DNA of 64,000 nt, taken from an uncultured Acidimicrobiaceae bacterium (GTDB taxonomy: Bacteria > Actinomycetota > Acidimicrobiia > Acidimicrobiales > UBA10347). Below are positions 27,053 to 35,123 of the stretch, piece by piece (position 1 is the stretch's first letter; the number at the start of each line of letters is the position of its first letter). The stretch covers positions 248,001-312,000 of the forward strand of contig CAJJAG010000003.1 in assembly GCA_905182135.1 (NCBI GenBank), given 5' to 3'. The notes under the pieces are model-generated. The model worked only from the letters and a program-made list of their open reading frames with translations, searched no databases and was not told the origin of the DNA. The position numbers and the translations under genes were made by a program.

Positions 27053-27694
27053 TTAGACCCACCCTCGGTTAGCTCGGGGCGGCAACCGGGGCACGTTCTC
27101 AGGTGTCGGCGCAATCTTGTCAAAAACCACAAACCGTGTACCTCCCACTTCAGAAAATGTGGCGGATGAGAAACCAAGAGCAGTCAGGCTCGTGGCGCTC
27201 CAGCGGCCTTCATCCTCTTCAAGAACCGACGGTGGTTCGCTCACAATCAACACGCCTCCTGTCGAAACAAGCCCGGCGGCACACTCTGCGGTCAGGCTCG
27301 ACGGCCCAAAAGCTCGAGCAACCACAACGTCAAAGGATTCTCGATACTCGGGATCATGACCCAAGTACTGAGCTTCTAGACCCTGTACTTCCGTTCGTTC
27401 ATGCAACCCAAGGCGTAGAACGACGCGTTCGACCTCGTCCGCTCTAGCGGTGCGCATATCGACCAAGGTCCAGCGCATCATTGGCCACAGCGCTGCTAAT
27501 GCAACGCCTGGAAGGCCCCCGCCGGTACCCAAATCACATCCTCGTTGAGGAATCCTTCCCGCCAGAACCTCAGTTAAAACAGAAGAAAAGCTGGCGCAAT
27601 GCGCCAGCTGTTCTTCAAGATCACCGCCAATGGTACCCAGGCGGTAGGGGCGCTCCAACGCGGCCAGAAGGTCGCGTTGGAGGTCGGGGGTCAT
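27053..27694 (-). CDS. rsmG: 16S rRNA (guanine527-N7)-methyltransferase
   Basis: A 213-residue class I SAM methyltransferase. The SAM-binding motif I is CDLGTGGGLPGVALA, followed by 'WTLVDMRTARADEVERVVLRLGL' (motif II) and 'FDVVVARAFG' in the post-motif region, all characteristic of GidB/RsmG. It methylates G527 in the 530 loop of 16S rRNA; loss gives low-level streptomycin resistance in other bacteria. Its start overlaps the end of jag by 4 bp. The parS pair lies immediately downstream. Confidence 0.95.
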   Translation of the reverse strand: MTPDLQRDLLAALERPYRLGTIGGDLEEQLAHCASFSSVLTEVLAGRIPQRGCDLGTGGGLPGVALAALWPMMRWTLVDMRTARADEVERVVLRLGLHERTEVQGLEAQYLGHDPEYRESFDVVVARAFGPSSLTAECAAGLVSTGGVLIVSEPPSVLEEDEGRWSATSLTALGFSSATFSEVGGTRFVVFDKIAPTPENVPRLPPRANRGWV

Positions 27695-28749
27695 TCTTCT
27701 TCGTCGCTCGCATCGGTAGCAAGGATCACGATGTAACGGCGGGGGTCGCGGCCCTCGGAAACAGTCTCTACACCAGGAATTTCAGCAACAGCATCGTGAA
27801 TAAGCTTGCGGTCAGCGGCGCCCATTGGCTCCATGGCCTTGCTTACGCCTGAGTCGACAACAGAGCCTGCCAAATCAGTTGCGAACTTGGCCAACGCTTC
27901 ACGGCGTCGCCCACGGTAATTATCAACATCAACCTGGATTCGGTGGTAGCGACGTCCTGCGGCAGCCCGATGCATAGCCGTGCGGGCCAACTCTTCGAGT
28001 GACTGCAGCGTCGAAGCCTTGGTGCCAACCAAACGACCAAGTTCAGCACCGGTAACCTGCGCCTGCAGGGTGGTGCCCTCTTCGACCAGTACAACCTTCG
28101 CCGAAGGATCAAAGCCAATAGCCACACCAGTGACGAAAGCCTCGAGTGTCTCGCGCTGCTCGTCGACCGGCATCTCTACCCGGTCTTCGTTGTCACGGCC
28201 GCCACGATCGCGATCGCGATCGTTGCGTTGATGGCCTCCGCCACGACTGCGGTTACGGCCGCCACCATCACGGCCGCCACCATCACGGCCGCCACCATCA
28301 CGATTGCCGCCACGATTGTTAGAACCGCCGTTGCGACCCTCATCAGCGCCGCTGGCTACGGTTGATGCGTCATCCTTCTTCGGGGCGCGGTTGCCGCCTT
28401 GACGGTTTCCGCTCTTGTTGTTAGAACCGCCATCATTTCCGCCACGACTGCGGTTGCGGCCGCCGCCATCACGATTGCCGCCACCAGAACCGCTATTGCC
28501 CCCTCGGTTGCGATTGCGGTCGCCCCCGCCTCGGCTCGGGCGGCGTTCTTCCTTGGCAGGCGGCGCCTTTGGCTTGATGCGAGCACGCACCCGCGCCTCC
28601 GACTTCGTCCGACCAAACAGACCTGTTTTACCTTCTTCGACTACCTGAATTTCGGCGTCGACATCATCGACACCTAACAAATCAAGAGCTCGAGTCTGTG
28701 CTTCTTCGACCGTACGAGCGGTCGTAACAATCCAATCCATGGGATTCAC
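27691..28749 (-). CDS. jag: Jag/KhpB-type RNA-binding protein with an expanded Gly/Arg/Asn linker
   Basis: A 352-residue protein. The N-terminal Jag domain (residues about 4-55: 'WIVTTARTVEEAQTRALDLLGV..EAEIQVVEEGKTGLFG') is normal. Residues about 70-190 form a very low-complexity linker made of Gly, Arg, Asn, Asp and Ser with 'GGRDGG' and 'NRSRGG' repeats. The C-terminal third has a KH domain ('VTGAELGRLVGTKASTLQSLEELA') and an R3H domain ('RREALAKFATDLAGSVVDSG'). KhpB binds RNA and affects cell elongation in other bacteria. An ATG three codons downstream is an alternative start. It is encoded 3 bp after yidC and overlaps rsmG. Confidence 0.92.
   Translation of the reverse strand: MNPMDWIVTTARTVEEAQTRALDLLGVDDVDAEIQVVEEGKTGLFGRTKSEARVRARIKPKAPPAKEERRPSRGGGDRNRNRGGNSGSGGGNRDGGGRNRSRGGNDGGSNNKSGNRQGGNRAPKKDDASTVASGADEGRNGGSNNRGGNRDGGGRDGGGRDGGGRNRSRGGGHQRNDRDRDRGGRDNEDRVEMPVDEQRETLEAFVTGVAIGFDPSAKVVLVEEGTTLQAQVTGAELGRLVGTKASTLQSLEELARTAMHRAAAGRRYHRIQVDVDNYRGRRREALAKFATDLAGSVVDSGVSKAMEPMGAADRKLIHDAVAEIPGVETVSEGRDPRRYIVILATDASDEEE
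28257..28301 (-). repeat. Three in-frame 15-bp repeats in jag
   Basis: GGCCGCCACCATCAC (plus-strand reading) occurs three times head to tail, encoding DGGGR-type units of the Gly/Arg linker. Additional degenerate copies flank it. Slippage here would change linker length in steps of five residues. Confidence 0.75.
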
Positions 28750-28752
28750 TTT

Positions 28753-30000
28753 CTATTTCTTCGCGCGTCGATTAGGGCTTGAATCGCCCTTTGGAGTTAC
28801 TCGACGTGAGACCGGTTTTTCCGGTGTTTCGTTCTTTTGTGGAGCAGAACGCTTAGCGCGTCCCCACCCTGAGACTTTTTTGTTCGGTTCACTTGCTGTT
28901 TTCGACGAACCACGACCCTTGCGGTTAGTTTCTTTGGCTGCTGGCTGAGCTATTGCACCAGGTGGGCGCGTGCGCTTCTGTGCACCGGCTGCTTCGCCTG
29001 TTGGTCGGCGCGAACCGTGGCGAGCACTTGGCCCAGCTTCTTTCTTCTTTGAAGAACCACCAAACAGCGCAGCTAGTGGGTTTTCAGGCTCGTCATCGTC
29101 ATCGTCATCGTCGTCGTCATCACCGTCGAACTCGATTGGTTTATTTAGCTCTTCGTTCTCATAAACAGCTCGAGTGATATAAGCCTGTTGCAAGATGCGC
29201 AGCAAGGCCGACACGATGAAATACAACACCAGACCGGCGGGCATCGTGAATGAAAAGACAGGCAACATCCACGGGATAATCCGCATGATCATTTGCTGTT
29301 GCGAGCTGACCTCACCTGTCATGCGCCCCTGGATCTGACGCTGCTGATACCACCCCAGGAAGGCAACCAAAGCAACCATCACCAGATAAGGAAAGGCAGC
29401 TCCAATATTGTCTTGCAGGACTTCAAACGGTGTCCGGCTTAGATCTAAGCCGATCCACTGCATCTCATTGTCTTGCACAAGATCCAGGTACATCTGTGAT
29501 TCGTTGCCGATTTCACGATGCAGGTATTCGGGGTTGAAGTTGCGGGCTCCGTTCGCTGAAGCATCGGTGAACTGTTGCCAAATGCTCCCGGCATTTGAAA
29601 CGTCCACGGCCTCGTAACCGAGCCCTTGGCCGGCATCAAAACCAATCTCAGAGGAACGCCGAGTAATACCTCGAAGGACACGAAACATCACGATGAAGAC
29701 TGGCGACTGGATCAGAATCGGCAGACAACCACTTAATGGGCTGACATTGTGCTCTTGATAGAGCGCCATCATTTCCTGGTTCAGCTTTTCACGATCACCC
29801 TTGTGCTTCTTTTGCAGGCGTTTTACCTGTGGCTGCAACCGCCTCATCGAGACCATCGACTTGGTGCTGCGATACGTCAGAGGCGACAGAACAAACAACA
29901 CCAGAGTGGTGAGCGCAATAATTGCGAACCCATAGCTTGGCACCAACGAGTAAAACCACTCGAGCAGGCCAGCCAGCAGGTTGAAGATCGGATCAAGCAT
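28753..30000 (-). CDS. yidC: Membrane protein insertase YidC
   Basis: A 415-residue YidC/Oxa1-family insertase of the five-helix actinobacterial kind. The core shows 'LEWFYSLVPSYGFAIIALT', 'VLSPLTYRSTKSM', the conserved 'RLQPQVKRLQKKHK.DREKLNQEMMALYQEH.V.PLSGCLPILIQ' loop, and later helices ending 'PAGLVLYFIVSALLRILQQ'. The tail after about residue 300 is unusual: a run of about ten Asp, then roughly 100 strongly basic residues. Basic tails on YidC can contact ribosomes. yidD lies 14 bp upstream and jag 3 bp downstream, the classical order. Confidence 0.95.
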   Translation of the reverse strand: MLDPIFNLLAGLLEWFYSLVPSYGFAIIALTTLVLFVLSPLTYRSTKSMVSMRRLQPQVKRLQKKHKGDREKLNQEMMALYQEHNVSPLSGCLPILIQSPVFIVMFRVLRGITRRSSEIGFDAGQGLGYEAVDVSNAGSIWQQFTDASANGARNFNPEYLHREIGNESQMYLDLVQDNEMQWIGLDLSRTPFEVLQDNIGAAFPYLVMVALVAFLGWYQQRQIQGRMTGEVSSQQQMIMRIIPWMLPVFSFTMPAGLVLYFIVSALLRILQQAYITRAVYENEELNKPIEFDGDDDDDDDDDDEPENPLAALFGGSSKKKEAGPSARHGSRRPTGEAAGAQKRTRPPGAIAQPAAKETNRKGRGSSKTASEPNKKVSGWGRAKRSAPQKNETPEKPVSRRVTPKGDSSPNRRAKK

Positions 30001-30014
30001 TACGGAAACGTTCC

Positions 30015-30251
30015 TTAGACATGAGACCGGGGCGTCGACTTCATCGGCGGGACAGGGTCATAACCGCGACCCCCGAGCGGGGAGCAGCGCATCACACGGC
30101 GCGTGCCAAGACAAAAACCCTTCACAACACCATGCCCCTCGATCGCATGAAAGGTGTAGGCACTGCACGTCGGATCAAAACGACAGGCATCGGGTCGAAG
30201 GGTTCGGTACTGGCGGTACCAACCGAGCACGAAAAGAACAAGCTTCTTCAT
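30015..30251 (-). CDS. yidD: Membrane protein insertion efficiency factor YidD
   Basis: A 78-residue protein with an N-terminal hydrophobic/amphipathic helix and the full YidD core: 'CRFDPTCSAYTFHAIEGHGVVKG' followed by 'RVMRCSPLG.GGYDPVP'-type residues (RCSPLGGRGYDPVP). It assists YidC-dependent insertion. It is located between rnpA and yidC as in most bacteria. Length and Cys positions are normal. Confidence 0.94.
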   Translation of the reverse strand: MKKLVLFVLGWYRQYRTLRPDACRFDPTCSAYTFHAIEGHGVVKGFCLGTRRVMRCSPLGGRGYDPVPPMKSTPRSHV

Positions 30252-30263
30252 GACAACGTCCTC

Positions 30264-30650
30264 TCAGCGGGCCGCGCGTGATGCAGCGGCCAAGGTGGTT
30301 CGCAAGTCATCATCGAGTTTGTCATGTGATATCCGTGCAGCTTGATCATTCTTGACACCAACGAGATAGATCCCTGGGGCCAAATGAGGGGCTTCGTCCA
30401 CGATGATTGGGCGTAAACGACGACGAATGCGGTTCCTGACCACAGCATTCCCCACTTTTTTGCCAATTGCATACCCAATTTGGGGGGCATTCGGCGAACA
30501 CGCAGGCTCTGGTCCAACTGCTTCATCGTCACTATCAATGGATTCCATTGAGAACGGGGCGTACCGAACCCAACACCATCGTCCCTGACGCCGTCGTCCA
30601 TGCGATGAAAGCGCAGCAAACGAAGCACGAGACCGAAGCGGTTCAATCAG
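30264..30650 (-). CDS. rnpA: RNase P protein component; start codon unresolved
   Basis: The conserved protein is clear: '[17 protein letters not shown]' (N-terminal strand and helix), the RNR motif helix '[24 protein letters not shown]' and '[14 protein letters not shown]'. It binds the catalytic RNA of RNase P for tRNA 5' maturation. The frame has no ATG, GTG or TTG at the expected place. Candidates are CTG at 30650, which overlaps the rpmH stop (CTGA), ATT at 30647, or a TTG at 30818, which would make a 184-residue protein whose gene contains all of rpmH in another frame. I give the CTG coordinate because it yields the normal length of about 128 residues. An acidic insert (about ten residues, SDDEAVGPE) interrupts the N-terminal half. 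Confidence 0.85.
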   Translation of the reverse strand: MIEPLRSRASFAALSSHGRRRQGRWCWVRYAPFSMESIDSDDEAVGPEPACSPNAPQIGYAIGKKVGNAVVRNRIRRRLRPIIVDEAPHLAPGIYLVGVKNDQAARISHDKLDDDLRTTLAAASRAAR

Positions 30651-30781
30651 GCTGATAGCTTGGTCCGGCCGCGGCGGCGGCGATTTGAAAGTACGCGGCG
30701 CCCGGCCTTGGATGACATGCGCTGGCGGAAGCCATGTCGCATTGAGCGGCGGCGCACATTTGGCTGGAAAGTTCTCTTCAC
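30647..30781 (-). CDS. rpmH: 50S ribosomal protein L34
   Basis: A 44-residue basic protein from GTG at 30781: begins [20 protein letters not shown], contains [16 protein letters not shown] and ends TKLSA. This is the complete, near-invariant L34 sequence. It is the first gene of the leftward origin operon and lies 398 bp from dnaA with divergent orientation. Its stop codon abuts or overlaps the rnpA start region. Only a weak GGGA ribosome site is visible. Confidence 0.97.
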   Translation of the reverse strand: MKRTFQPNVRRRSMRHGFRQRMSSKAGRRVLSNRRRRGRTKLSA

Positions 30782-31179
30782 GATTCGTCCCGATCGTTAG
30801 TGATAGGTGTCTTAGCAACGCGATGCGCTCGCTTCGAACACATCAAAGAAGCAATGGTTGAACCATGACCCACGAATGGGAACGAGAGGGGGTTGAGGCT
30901 ACGAAGGTCCCCTCTCTATGATTCAGCTCTTTACGTTAGGCCCTTCTAACAACAGCAACAACACATCTGTGCATAAGTCGCGAAGCTCCTTGCACGCGGC
31001 AGGGTCCATGGTGATAGGTTCCCAAAAGCTGCATGGGCCAAGAACCCATTCAGTGCAAGGGATATCTTCGCCGGTCTTACCCGACGAGATAGTAATTCAC
31101 AGGGACCGATGACCGCTCTGCACCGCAGTACAAGCGACCATCAAATGAAGAAAACGATTTCACTCGTTCGGGAGAAAAC
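30782..31179. promoter_or_regulatory. Divergent rpmH-dnaA promoter region with a DnaA-box-like site
   Basis: About 400 bp with no gene. It must hold the promoters for rpmH (-) and dnaA (+). TGTGCATAA (30968-30976; TTATGCACA on the other strand) differs from the DnaA consensus at one base and could serve autoregulation. A GAGAGGGG/CCCCTCTC stem (30884-30891, 30909-30916) lies in the likely rpmH leader, and ATGGTT-G-AACCAT is at 30854-30866. GGAGAA at 31171 is the dnaA ribosome site. Confidence 0.55.
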
Positions 31180-32574
31180 TTGTCTACACCAGAGACCCTC
31201 TGGGCTGCGGTTGCTGACCAACTTCGTTCACAACTTAATGACTCGGTATGGCTATCAACCTTTGCCGGGGTGAACACGATCGCAACTCATACTGAGTCGG
31301 GGACAACTCATATTCAGCTTGAAGTACCAAGTGTCATCGCAAAGGATCGCATTAATTCTCGCTATCACGCCTTGGTCCAAGATGCCTTCAACGACGTATG
31401 TGGTCCCGGAACGGAGTTCGACGTACTCGTTCTTGTTAGCGAAGCAGATAACACCGCTGTTGAATCGCTCCCAACACCTGACTTCACCGCACCCGCTGTA
31501 TCGGGAGCAAAATCGTCTAGTCAGACTGTCACCGCTGGTTCCCGGGTAAACAACCGCTACACCTTCGATCGCTTCGTGACAGGTTCATCGAACCGCTTCG
31601 CTCATGCTGCTGCGCTTGCCGTTGCCGAAACACCCTCGCGTTCTTACAATCCGTTATTTATTCATGGCCAGGCTGGTCTGGGCAAGACACACTTGTTGCA
31701 AGCCATTGCTCATTATGTCGGCGAGAACTACCCGACCTATCGAGTCTGTTACGTCACGACCGAAACACTGCTCAGTGAATTCGTTGATGCCATTCGCAGC
31801 AATACCACCACTGAATTTAAACGTCGGTACCGCGAAAACGATGTGTTGTTGATCGACGACATCCAGTTCCTCGAGGGCAAGGACGCTCTACAAGAAGAAC
31901 TGTTCCATACCTTTAATACATTGCATCAGGCCGATCGTCAGATCGTGTTGTCTTCAGACCGCCCTCCCGACGCGATCCCAACTCTTGAAGATCGACTTCG
32001 TAGTCGCTTCAAGATGGGCTTGCTCACCGATATTCAGCCGCCGGACGTCGAGACGCGTCTTGCTATTCTGCGCACACGCGTCGAAAACGACGCGATCACC
32101 ATCGATCCTGACATCCTCGACTTCATCGCCAGCAATATCACTAACAACATCCGTGAACTCGAAGGTGCACTCATTCGTGCCACCGCTTATGCGCAGCTCA
32201 CCAACGAACCACTAACCCTCGAAGTAGCCAAAAGGGTCTTGTCGGATCTCGTACACGAGCCTGAACCACGAATGATCACACCGCCAATGATTCTGAATGA
32301 ATCTGCTCGGTACTTTGATTTCTCTATTGACGAGCTCTGCGGTGCTAGTCGGCGACGCCCTTTGGTCAACGCCCGGCAGGTCGCGATGTACGTCATGCGC
32401 GAACTCACTGATATGAGCTATCCAGCAATTGCTCGGGAATTCGGTGGCCGCGACCACACCACTGTCATTCACTCTGTCGAGAAGATCAAAAAGCTGATCG
32501 CTGAGCGCCGACAAGTCTATGACCAGGTCACCGAGCTCATCCAGGTCATCAAAACCGGCCGGTCAGCGGCCTAA
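31180..32574 (+). CDS. dnaA: Replication initiator DnaA
   Basis: A 464-residue initiator starting at TTG (31180), nine bases after GGAGAA. Domain I ('LWAAVADQLRSQLNDSVWLSTFAGV') is followed by a short variable domain II, the AAA+ domain III with Walker A HGQAGLGKTHLLQAI and Walker B 'VLLIDDIQFLEGKDALQEELFHTFN', and domain IV with the DNA-binding signature 'FGGRDHTTVIHSVEKIKKL'. It binds the boxes between dnaA and dnaN and opens the origin. Length and motifs are normal for an actinobacterial DnaA with a short linker. Confidence 0.98.
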   Translation: MSTPETLWAAVADQLRSQLNDSVWLSTFAGVNTIATHTESGTTHIQLEVPSVIAKDRINSRYHALVQDAFNDVCGPGTEFDVLVLVSEADNTAVESLPTPDFTAPAVSGAKSSSQTVTAGSRVNNRYTFDRFVTGSSNRFAHAAALAVAETPSRSYNPLFIHGQAGLGKTHLLQAIAHYVGENYPTYRVCYVTTETLLSEFVDAIRSNTTTEFKRRYRENDVLLIDDIQFLEGKDALQEELFHTFNTLHQADRQIVLSSDRPPDAIPTLEDRLRSRFKMGLLTDIQPPDVETRLAILRTRVENDAITIDPDILDFIASNITNNIRELEGALIRATAYAQLTNEPLTLEVAKRVLSDLVHEPEPRMITPPMILNESARYFDFSIDELCGASRRRPLVNARQVAMYVMRELTDMSYPAIAREFGGRDHTTVIHSVEKIKKLIAERRQVYDQVTELIQVIKTGRSAA

Positions 32575-32832
32575 GCATGACCACATGCAGCCCGCTACCA
32601 TTCCACAGACCCCAGTGGACACCGTGTGGATGAGCTGTGTACTTCGCGGTCGATCCAATGGGTTATCCCACTCGGGGTCAAACCATTCTGCGAAGCTGTG
32701 GATACTCCGTCAGGTTTCCCACACCCGACATTCGCATAAAGAGAACGATTTTAAGGGTTCTCCACAAATCCACAGCACTACTACTACTACTACTAGTTCA
32801 TAAGAATCCGAGAGAAGAGATTAGGCGCCCCT
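32575..32832. other. Replication origin oriC
   Basis: The 258-bp gap between dnaA and dnaN carries a cluster of DnaA-box-like 9-mers sharing the TCCACA core: TGTGGATGA (32625-32633, reverse), TTATCCCAC (32663), TGTGGATAC (32697-32705, reverse), TTTCCCACA (32715), TTCTCCACA (32758-32766) and AAATCCACA (32766-32774). A DnaA-trio array follows (separate entry). Position, box density and trio together identify the chromosomal origin. No coding frame is supported here. Confidence 0.9.
32758..32795 (+). other. Origin unwinding element: paired DnaA boxes plus DnaA-trio array
   Basis: Two abutting boxes, TTCTCCACA and AAATCCACA, are followed by GCA and then six uninterrupted CTA triplets (32778-32795). 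In Bacillus subtilis a DnaA box, a short GC-rich spacer and repeated CTA/TTA-type triplets form the element on which DnaA assembles on single-stranded DNA. The arrangement and orientation match. AGTTCATAAG follows as the likely melting flank. Confidence 0.85.
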
Positions 32833-33927
32833 GTGAAACTCCGATGTGAGAGAGACACCCTGGTCGAGGCACTCACCACTGCTGGTCGAGCGGTCTCTGG
32901 TCGAGGCGGACAATTACCTGTCCTTTCTGGCCTTTATCTTGTACTGGCTGGTGATGAATTAGTCGTTACTGGGAGTGATCTTGAGCTAACCATTGCTCGA
33001 ACACTTGAAGTCAATGGCGAGGTCGATGGTTCAGCTGTAGTTCCAGCCAAGTTATTGATCGATGTTGTTCGATCGTTAGAGCCTGGTGCCATCGAGTTGG
33101 ATCTCAATGAACTAGATCTAACCATCAGGGGAGGGCGGTCCGAGTTCTCGATACGTACGATTCCGACCGACGAGTTCCCACAACTGGTTAGTGCCGAAGG
33201 ACCTGCAGTCACGATAGAGGCGGCGTCGTTTGTCGCTGCTTTGAGACAGGTTGTTCCTGCTGCGAGTAGCGATGACTCCCGGCCGATCCTGACCGGCGTT
33301 TTGTTAACTCCAAACGAAGGTGGATTGCGTTTAGTAGCGACCGACTCGTACCGGCTCGCCGTTTCCGATATTCCTGGTGCGTCAATACTTGAGGGCGATC
33401 AGTCGGTATTGGTTCCATCTCGAGCATTGGCCGAAGTCAGCCGTGTAGTTGGCGATGCTCCTGAACTCACGCTCCGCCTAGGTGAAAGCGACGCGGCATT
33501 CGCGATTGATGGCCTGGTCGTAACGACCCGCCTGATCGATGGTGATTTTCCAAAATACGAAGGTTTGATTCCCACAGGCGAGTCAAATTCGCTCAAGGTT
33601 AATCGTGAAACCATGCTTGATGCGGTTCGTCGTGTGCGCTTGTTGGCTCAAGAATCAACACCATTGCGATTGGTCATGAACAGCGACGGTCTCGAAATCG
33701 TTGCGATTACTCAAGATGTGGGCGAAGGCCACGAAACAGTTGACGCGTCCTACGACGGCGATGAATTAACAGTTGCTTTCAACCCCGCCTTCTTGGTTGA
33801 CGGACTTGATGTCGCTCCGGGTGAAGAGATCGCATTGCAGACAATTGATTCGCTTAAACCAGCAGTCCTGCGTACACCCGGGAATGATAATTTCTTGTAC
33901 CTTTTGATGCCTGTTCGAGTTCCGTAG
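32833..33927 (+). CDS. dnaN: DNA polymerase III beta sliding clamp
   Basis: A 364-residue clamp from GTG at 32833, preceded by GAGAGAAGAGA purines. The three-domain clamp pattern is recognisable: 'KLRCERDTLVEALTTAGRAVSGRGGQLPVLSGL', 'PAKLLIDVVRSL', 'RSEFSIRTIPTDEFPQL', 'VLLTPNEGGLRLVATDSYRLA' and the C-terminal 'LLMPVRV' that lines the ligand pocket. It tethers polymerase and other factors to DNA. It is directly downstream of oriC, with recF 42 bp after. Confidence 0.97.
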   Translation: MKLRCERDTLVEALTTAGRAVSGRGGQLPVLSGLYLVLAGDELVVTGSDLELTIARTLEVNGEVDGSAVVPAKLLIDVVRSLEPGAIELDLNELDLTIRGGRSEFSIRTIPTDEFPQLVSAEGPAVTIEAASFVAALRQVVPAASSDDSRPILTGVLLTPNEGGLRLVATDSYRLAVSDIPGASILEGDQSVLVPSRALAEVSRVVGDAPELTLRLGESDAAFAIDGLVVTTRLIDGDFPKYEGLIPTGESNSLKVNRETMLDAVRRVRLLAQESTPLRLVMNSDGLEIVAITQDVGEGHETVDASYDGDELTVAFNPAFLVDGLDVAPGEEIALQTIDSLKPAVLRTPGNDNFLYLLMPVRVP

Positions 33928-33968
33928 GGCCGCGGTAACTCAATAACAGCGCAGGATGTGGTGCCATC

Positions 33969-35051
33969 ATGCGACTTAGAAAGCTGTGGTTGAAGGACTT
34001 TCGAAGTTATTCCGAACTGGATCTCGATCTTCCTGCTGGTCTCACGTGTGTTGTTGGCGAAAATGGTATTGGAAAGACCAATTTGCTTGAGGCGATTGGT
34101 TATCTCATTCATCTCAAGTCATTTCGTGGTGCCGATAACGCGACATTGGTTTCACTTGGCGCTGACAGAGCGATTGTTCGAGGCGAAGGCGCGAGCAAGG
34201 GGCGCGAGATGCTGATCGAAGCAGAGATTCCACGTTCGGGACGCAGCCGAGTACAGGTCAATCGCCAACGGTTACAACGTTCTGCCGATTTGGGAGCTGC
34301 AGCTCGTATTTCGGTTTTTGCGCCTGACGATCTCGCCACGATTAAAGGGTCGCCGGGCTTACGCCGTGATTTTTTGGATGATTCGGTTGTTGCGTTATGG
34401 CCGCGTCAAGACGAAACGCGACGCACGCTTGTGCAAGTTCTTCGACAGCGAAACGCGTTGTTGCGTCAGCGCGGTGGTCGTTTGGATGCCGATGGATCCA
34501 TGATGCTTGATATTTGGGACGAGCGCTTGGCTGCTGCCGGCGAAGCAATGGGTACCGCACGCGTGTCGCTCGTCAATGATCTGTCTCCATATGTCGATCG
34601 GGCGTACAAGCAACTCTCTCGTCGTGATGACTCAGTCAGCCTTCACTACGAACCGTTGTGGTTTAGCCAGGGGCTGGAGGCGGCTCTGAAAGACACTCGG
34701 AAGGAAGACTTGCGTCGAGGTACGAGCCTGGTCGGTCCCCATCGCGATGATCTTGGTGTGTTGCTTAATGGGGCGCCGAGCCGCAGCCATGCATCTCAGG
34801 GGGAACAACGCACGTTGGCGTTATCGCTTCGTCTTGGTGTTCATTTGTTGTTGACCGAACGCCATGGTGAGCCCCCACTACTGCTACTTGACGATGTTTT
34901 TAGCGAACTCGATCGTTTTCGTACGGCAGCTCTTTTTGAGGCACTTCCCGTTGGTCAGGCTCTTCTAACAACCGCAGTAGCACTGCCTGTGGGGGCAGAT
35001 CCGGCGTTACTCCTTGAAGCTATTCCGGGCACGGTGAGAACACTTTCATAG
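33969..35051 (+). CDS. recF: DNA repair/recombination protein RecF
   Basis: A 360-residue SMC-like ATPase. Walker A is GENGIGKTNLLEAI at residues about 31-44, after the RecF opening 'RLRKLWLKDFRSYSELDLDLP'. The signature motif is 'SHASQGEQRTLALSLRLG', followed by Walker B 'PPLLLLDDVFSELD'. RecF helps load RecA at gaps behind stalled forks. It is transcribed with dnaN; a T-run terminator stands 22 bp after its stop codon. Confidence 0.96.
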   Translation: MRLRKLWLKDFRSYSELDLDLPAGLTCVVGENGIGKTNLLEAIGYLIHLKSFRGADNATLVSLGADRAIVRGEGASKGREMLIEAEIPRSGRSRVQVNRQRLQRSADLGAAARISVFAPDDLATIKGSPGLRRDFLDDSVVALWPRQDETRRTLVQVLRQRNALLRQRGGRLDADGSMMLDIWDERLAAAGEAMGTARVSLVNDLSPYVDRAYKQLSRRDDSVSLHYEPLWFSQGLEAALKDTRKEDLRRGTSLVGPHRDDLGVLLNGAPSRSHASQGEQRTLALSLRLGVHLLLTERHGEPPLLLLDDVFSELDRFRTAALFEALPVGQALLTTAVALPVGADPALLLEAIPGTVRTLS

Positions 35052-35072
35052 CGTTTGGTGCTAATGACGTTT

Positions 35073-35110
35073 GCCGGGAGGTGGTTGTTACCCGGCGTTT
35101 GTGTTTTTTT
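35073..35110 (+). terminator. Rho-independent terminator after recF
   Basis: The stem GCCGGG (35073-35078) and CCCGGC (35091-35096), followed by GTTTGTG and seven T (35104-35110). It is the best canonical terminator in the window and argues that dciA begins after it. Confidence 0.75.
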
Positions 35111-35123
35111 GCATGCTGCTAGC

